Shown: positions 59,345 to 64,000 of the stretch, one piece after another
How the letters are laid out: every line of letters starts with the position of its first letter
How positions within the stretch are numbered: position 1 is the first letter of the stretch
Assembly: GCA_964036045.1 (NCBI GenBank)
Contig: OZ038381.1
Location: 116,085,790-116,149,789 of the forward strand
Reading direction: 5' to 3'
DNA: 64,000 nucleotides
Source of the DNA: Eutreptiella sp. 'Long Island Sound 2002'
Lineage: Eukaryota > Euglenozoa > Euglenophyceae > Eutreptiales > Eutreptiaceae
Notes under the pieces: model-generated
Seen by the model: only the letters and a program-made list of their open reading frames with translations
What the model was told of the DNA's origin: nothing
The model's database searches: none
Made by a program: the position numbers and the translations under genes

Positions 59345-62300
59345 AGAGCAGGGGGCGGGGTGCGGATGTCCCGTGGCTGGTGCGTTGGTGCGTTGGTGCG
59401 TTGCTCGGTGTGGGGGCGGTGGATGGGCGTCCCCGGGGGGGCGCCTTCCAGTGTTGCGAGGGGCGTCCGGTGTTAGGCGCTGTCCCTCCCCCGGCCGCTC
59501 GTCCTCCGGAGCGTGCAGCCAGGGTTCCGCGACCCGCGTGTCCCGGGCGCGGTCGGTGCGGGCAGTGGACCCTGCACCGGCCCCACAGCGTAGCACTTGC
59601 GGGCCGACGCTGCTCGCTGTGGGGGTGGCGGAATGGCGTCCCCGGGGGGGGCGCTTTCCACCGTTGTGAGGGGCGCCTGGTGTCAGGCGCTGTCCCTTCC
59701 CTGGCCGCTCGTCCTCCGGAGCGTGCAGCCAGGGTTCCGCGACCCGCGTGTCCCGGGTGCGGTCGATGCGGGCATGTGGACCCAGCACCGGCCCCACAGC
59801 GTGCGCCCTTGCGGGCCGGCGTTGCTCGCTGTGGGGGTGGCGGAAGGGCGTTCCCGGGGGGGTGCCTTCCACCGTTGTGAGGGGCGCCCGGTGTCAGGCG
59901 CTGTCCCTCCCCCGGCCGCGCTCGCCCTCCGTAGCGTGCAGCCAGGGTCCCGTGACCCGTGTGTCCCGGGCGCGGTCGATGCGGGCGTGTGGACCCAGCA
60001 CCGGTCCCACGGCGTGCGCCCTTGCGGGCCGACGCTGCTCGCTGTGGGGCTGGCGGAATGGCGTCCCCGGGGGGGGCGCTTTCCACCGTTGTGAGGGGCG
60101 CCTGGTGTCAGGCGCTGTCCCTTCCCTGGCCGCTCGTCCTCCGGAGCGCACAGCCAGGGTTCCGCGGCCCGTGTGTCCCGGGCGCGGTCGATGTGGGCGT
60201 GTGGACCCAGCAGCGGCCCCACAGCGTGCGCCCTTGCGGGCCGACGCTGCTCGCTGTGGGGGTGGCGGAAGGGCGTCCCCGGGGGGGGTGCCTTCCACCG
60301 TCGTGAGGGGCGCCTGGTGTCAGGCGCTGTCCCTCCCCCGGCCGCTCGTCCTCCGGAGCGTGCAGCCAGTGTTCCGCGACCCGCGTGTCCCGGGTGCGGT
60401 CGATGCGGGCGTGTGGACCCAGCGCCGGCCCCACAGCGTGCGCCCTTGCGGGCCGGTGTTGCTCGCTGTGGGGGTGGCGGAAGGGCGTCCCCGGGGGGGG
60501 TGCCTTCCACCGTTGTGAGGGGCGCCTGGTGTCAGGCGCTGTCCCTCCCCCGGCCGCTCGTCCTCCGGAGCGTGCAGCCAGGGTTCCGCGACCCGCGTGT
60601 CCCGGGCGCGGTCGGTGCGGGCGTGTGGACCCAGCACCGGCCCCACAGCGTGCGCCCTTGCGGGGCGGCGTTGCTCGCTGTGGGGGTGGCGGAGGGGCGC
60701 CCCCGGGGGGGGTGCCTGCCACCGTTGTGAGGGGCGCCTGGCGTCAGGCGCTGTCCCTCCCCCGTCCGCTCGTCCTTTGGAGCGCGCAGCCGGGGTTCTG
60801 CGACCCGTGTGTCCCGGGTGCGGTCGATGCGGGCGTGTGGACCCAGCACCGGCCCCACAGCGTGCGCCCTTGCGGGCCGGTGTTGCTCGCTGTGGGGGTG
60901 GCGGAAGGGCGTCCCCGGGGGGGGTGCCTTCCACCGTTGTGAGGGGCGCCTGGTGTCAGGCGCTGTCCCTTCCCCGGCCGCTCGTCCTCCGGAGCGTGCA
61001 GCCAGGGTTCCGCGACCCGCGTGTCCCGGGCGCGGTCGGTGCGGGCGTGTGGACCCAGCATCGGCCCCACAGCGTGCGCCCTTGCGGGCCGGCGTTGCTC
61101 GCTGTGGGGGTGGTGGAAGGGCGTCCCCGGGGGGGGGTGCCTTCCACCGTTGTGAGGGGCGCCTGGTGTCAGGCGCTGTCCCTTCCCCGGCCGCTCGTCC
61201 TCCGGAGCGTGCAGCCAGGGTTCCGCGACCCGTGTGTCCCGGGGGCGGTCGATGCGGGCGTGTGGACCCAGCATCGGCCCCACAGCGTGCGCCCTTGTGG
61301 GCTGGCGTTGCTCGCTGTGGGGGTGGCGGAAGGGCGTCCCCGGGGGGGGTGCCTTCCACCGTTGTGAGGGGCGCCTGGTGTCAGGCGCTGTCCCTCCCCC
61401 GGCCGCTCGTCCTCTGGAGCGTGCAGCCAGGGTTCCGCGACCCGCGTGTCCCGGGCGCGGTTGATGTGGGCGTGTGGACCCAGCACCAGCCCCACAGCGT
61501 GCGCCCTTGCGGGCCGGCGTTGCTCGCTGTGGGGGTGGCGGAAGGGCGTCCCCGGGGGGGCTGCCTTCCGCCGTTGTGAGGGGCGCCTGGTGTCAGGCGC
61601 TGTCCCTCCCCCGGCCGCTCGTCCTCCGGAGCGTGCAGCTAGGGTTCCGCGACCCGCGTGTCCCGGGTGCGGTCGATGCGGGCGTGTGGACCCAGCACCG
61701 GCCCCACAGCGTGCGCCCTTGCGGGCTGGCGTTGCTCGCTATGGGGGTGGCGGAAGGGCGTCCCCGGGGGGGGTGCCTTCCACCGTTGTGAGGGGCGCCT
61801 GGTGTCAGGCGCTGCCCCTCCCCCGGCCGCTCGTCCTCCGGAGCGTGCAGCCAGGGTTCCGCGACCCGTGTGTCCCGGGTGCGGTCGATGCGGGCGTGTG
61901 GACCCAGCACCGGCCCCACAGCGTGCGCCCTTGCGGGCCGGCGTTGCTCGCTGTGGGGGTGGCGGAAGGGCGTCCCCGGGGGGGGCTGCCTTCCACCGTT
62001 GTGAGGGGCGCTTGGTGCCAGGCGCTGTCCCTCCCCCGGCCGCTCGTCCTCCGGAGCGTGCAGCCAGGGTTCCGCGACCCGTGTGTCCCGGGTGCGGTCG
62101 ATGCGGGCGTGTGGACCCAGCACCGGCCCCACAGCGTGCGCCCTTGCGGGCCGGCGTTGCTCGCTGTGGGGGTGGCGGAAGGGCGTCCCCGGGGGGGGTG
62201 CCTTCCACCGTTGTGAGGGGCGCCTGGTGTCAGGCGCTGTCCCTCCCCCGGCTGCTCGTCCTCCGGAGCGTGCAGCCAGGGTTCCGCGACCCGTGTGTCC

Positions 62301-63090
62301 CGGGTGCGGTCGATGCGGGCGTGTGGACCCAGCACCGGCCCCACAGCGTGCGCCCTTGCGGGCCGGCGTTGCTCGCTGTGGGGGTGGCGGAAGGGCGTCC
62401 CCGGGGGGGGTGCCTTCCACCGTTGTGAGGGGCGCCTGGTGTCAGGCGCTGCCCCTCCCCCGGCCGCTCGTCCTCCGGAGCGTGCAGCCAGGGTTCCGCG
62501 ACCCGTGTGTCCCGGGTGCGGTCGATGCGGGCGTGTGGACCCAGCACCGGCCCCACAGCGTGCGCCCTTGCGGGCCGGCGTTGCTCGCTGTGGGGGTGGC
62601 GGAAGGGCGTCCCCGGGGGGGGCTGCCTTCCACCGTTGTGAGGGGCGCTTGGTGCCAGGCGCTGTCCCTCCCCCGGCCGCTCGTCCTCCGGAGCGTGCAG
62701 CCAGGGTTCCGCGACCCGTGTGTCCCGGGTGCGGTCGATGCGGGCGTGTGGACCCAGCACTGGCCCCACAGCGTGCGCCCTTGCGGGCCGGCGTTGCTCG
62801 CTGTGGGGGTGGCGGAAGGGCGTCCCCGGGGGGGGTGCCTTCCACCGTTGTGAGGGGCGCCTGGTGCCAGGCGCTGTCCCTCCCCCGGCTGCCCGTCCTC
62901 CGGAGCGTGCAGCCAGGGTTCCGCGACCCGCGTGTCCCGGTTGCGGTCGGTGTGGGCGTGGGGGCCCGGCACCGGCCCCACAGCGTGCGCCCTTGCGGGC
63001 CGGCGTTGCTCGCTGTGGGGGTGGCGGAAGGGCGTCCCCGGGGGGGGTGCCTTCCACCATGGTGAGGGGCGCTTGGGGTCAGGCGCTGTC
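59345..63090 (-). repeat. Tandem array of about 18 monomers of ~212 bp upstream of LINE ORF1
   Basis: The anchor GTGGGGGTGGCGGAAGGGCG recurs near 59617, 59830, 60041, 60255, 60468, 60680, 60893, 61104, 61316, 61529, 61741, 61953, 62166, 62378, 62591, 62803 and 63016, plus a diverged unit near 59405. Mean spacing is about 212.4 bp. Units are highly similar, and the one nearest ORF1 is the most diverged. A trimer of about 637 bp is itself duplicated (marked by GGCGCTGCCCCTCC at about 61810 and 62447). Long open frames occur on both strands only because the unit lacks stops. Position fits a 5' UTR promoter array. Confidence 0.9.
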
Positions 63091-64000
63091 CCTCTCCCGT
63101 CTGCCCGCCCACTGCCGGGTGGGTTGCCGGGGTTCGTTGGGTGTGTGCGGTGTGTGTGGTGCCTGTGCCGTGCGTGTCGTGGTGCGTGGTGCTGCTCTTT
63201 CCTTGGTCCTCCGGTGCTCCCCTCTCCGGTGTCTCGGTGCGGTGTTGTGCTCGCCGTGTGCCCGCCGTGTCCCCTCCTCTGTGTGCGCCCCTTGCTCGTT
63301 CGCTGGCTACCCCTTGTTCCTTTCGCGGCTTCGTTGCTCTTTACCCTTTCCTCTACCCCTCTCCCTGGCATGCACTTTTTCCCTGCCTCCGCTTTGTTGC
63401 GTGTCTCTGTCTTTTTCCTTGTCGGCCCGGGCTTCCTCTTTTGAACCTGCGTAGGGAGAGAAGGGTGCGTTAACGAGCGTGCGGCGGCGGCGGTTTTGTC
63501 GCGACACGGCACCTCGAGCTGGCTGGTACGTCATGCGACATTCGTGTGCGACCGGCTTGCGCGTAGGTTTATCGCCCCACTTGCTCCCGGCTTGTTTCCA
63601 CCCCCCTTTGGTCGCTACCTTTTCTCGTCGCCCGTTCCGCGCGCGCGGCGTGACGTGCAACATACCTGCCTCTTTCCCCACTACCTTAACGTGTCCTAGT
63701 CCTCCCGCCTTGTCGGGCGTTCGCTTGTGTGTGACGACGGCACGACGCAATACTTGCCTAAGCGTCTAAGACAACCCTACTTTAACGCCCGGACGACGCA
63801 GACACGAGCATACGCTTCTCTTCGGGACCTGTGAGGATAGAACATGGGTGCGTGCACGTGTGTTCGTTGAGACCCGGCACTCGCCGGCGCTATGCTATTT
63901 GTGTGTTTGCTCTTCTTGTCCCCCTCCCTGGCTAATTGTGTGTTCTAACCCACGCAACTCCGCGGTTGGCGACGTGGCACGACATGGTAACATACTTGTG
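63091..64000. other. Right flank of the LINE, nothing recognised
   Basis: Continues GC-rich, pyrimidine-biased sequence to about 63450, then more balanced composition. No frame with coding character, no repeat partner and no RNA gene seen. The gag of element E, expected beyond the LINE insertion, is not evident in these 900 bases. Confidence 0.4.

Larger units (their letters stand above)
41524..63090 (-). mobile_element. GC-rich APE-type LINE with 5' monomer array and five ORFs
   Basis: Minus-strand order: tandem monomers (63090-59345), ORF1 (59325-55753), ORF2 with endonuclease/RT/RNase H (55651-50111), ORF3 (50114-48936), ORF4 (48896-46314), ORF5 (46256-45588), and a long 3' region. All ORFs share extreme GC content and proline/alanine-rich composition, and adjacent ORFs are separated by 100 bases or less, which supports one transcription unit. 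The left end at 41524 is placed at three and a half TTTGAGG repeats (a possible (TCAAACC)n tail in sense). Both ends are estimates. Confidence 0.65.

Noticed and set aside
59345-63090. Many overlapping 60-435 codon frames on both strands of the tandem array.
   Set aside because: They repeat with the 212-bp unit because the unit lacks stops in several frames; no start context or domain, so shadows of the repeat.

Overview
The window reads as eukaryotic nuclear DNA made almost entirely of transposable elements. There is no bacterial-style gene organisation. Spliceosomal-type GT-AG introns, chromodomain Ty3/gypsy elements and an APE-type LINE are all present. A protist or alga is my best guess; the sequence alone does not fix the taxon.

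Layout. 1-1559: inverted 5' end of an LTR element (element A). 1560-4066: scrambled gypsy pol/gag relics in both orientations. 4067-15383: a near-complete 11.3-kb chromodomain gypsy element (element C) with two 787-bp LTRs, whose gag and pol are split by UGA codons and frameshifts. 15384-19033: decayed gag on the minus strand (element D). 19034-21808: non-coding. 21809-23781 and 31503-33697: pol and gag relics of another minus-strand gypsy element (G). They are separated by a 7.6-kb island (23901-31502) that has a matching inverted sequence at both ends and carries two intron-containing genes on the minus strand. 33698-36388: non-coding, AT-richer. 36389-41523: minus-strand chromodomain gypsy pol (element E), intact except for one frameshift. 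41524-63090: a very GC-rich, minus-strand LINE with a tandem monomer array upstream of ORF1, five successive ORFs and a long G/C-tract-rich 3' region. 63091-64000: nothing recognised.

How the parts work together. Element C carries LTR, primer-binding site, gag with a CCHC knuckle, protease, an extra DxFAS (Dam-like) domain, RT, RNase H, integrase, chromodomain, polypurine tract and LTR. Element E has the same pol order, including the extra domain. In the LINE, ORF2 supplies APE endonuclease, RT, RNase H and a C-terminal zinc motif. ORF1 (CCCH and C2H2 fingers plus a peptidase-like region) lies upstream, and three more ORFs follow ORF2 with tight junctions, including an ATGA stop/start overlap.

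Most interesting: the monomer array joined to a five-ORF LINE; the DxFAS domain between protease and RT in two gypsy families; a tRNA-like segment in the element C LTRs; the island with phase-0, TTTGAATC-rich introns, one of which has perfect terminal inverted repeats; and the repeated use of UGA, never UAA or UAG, at the interruptions found in element C, LINE ORF2 and island gene X2.
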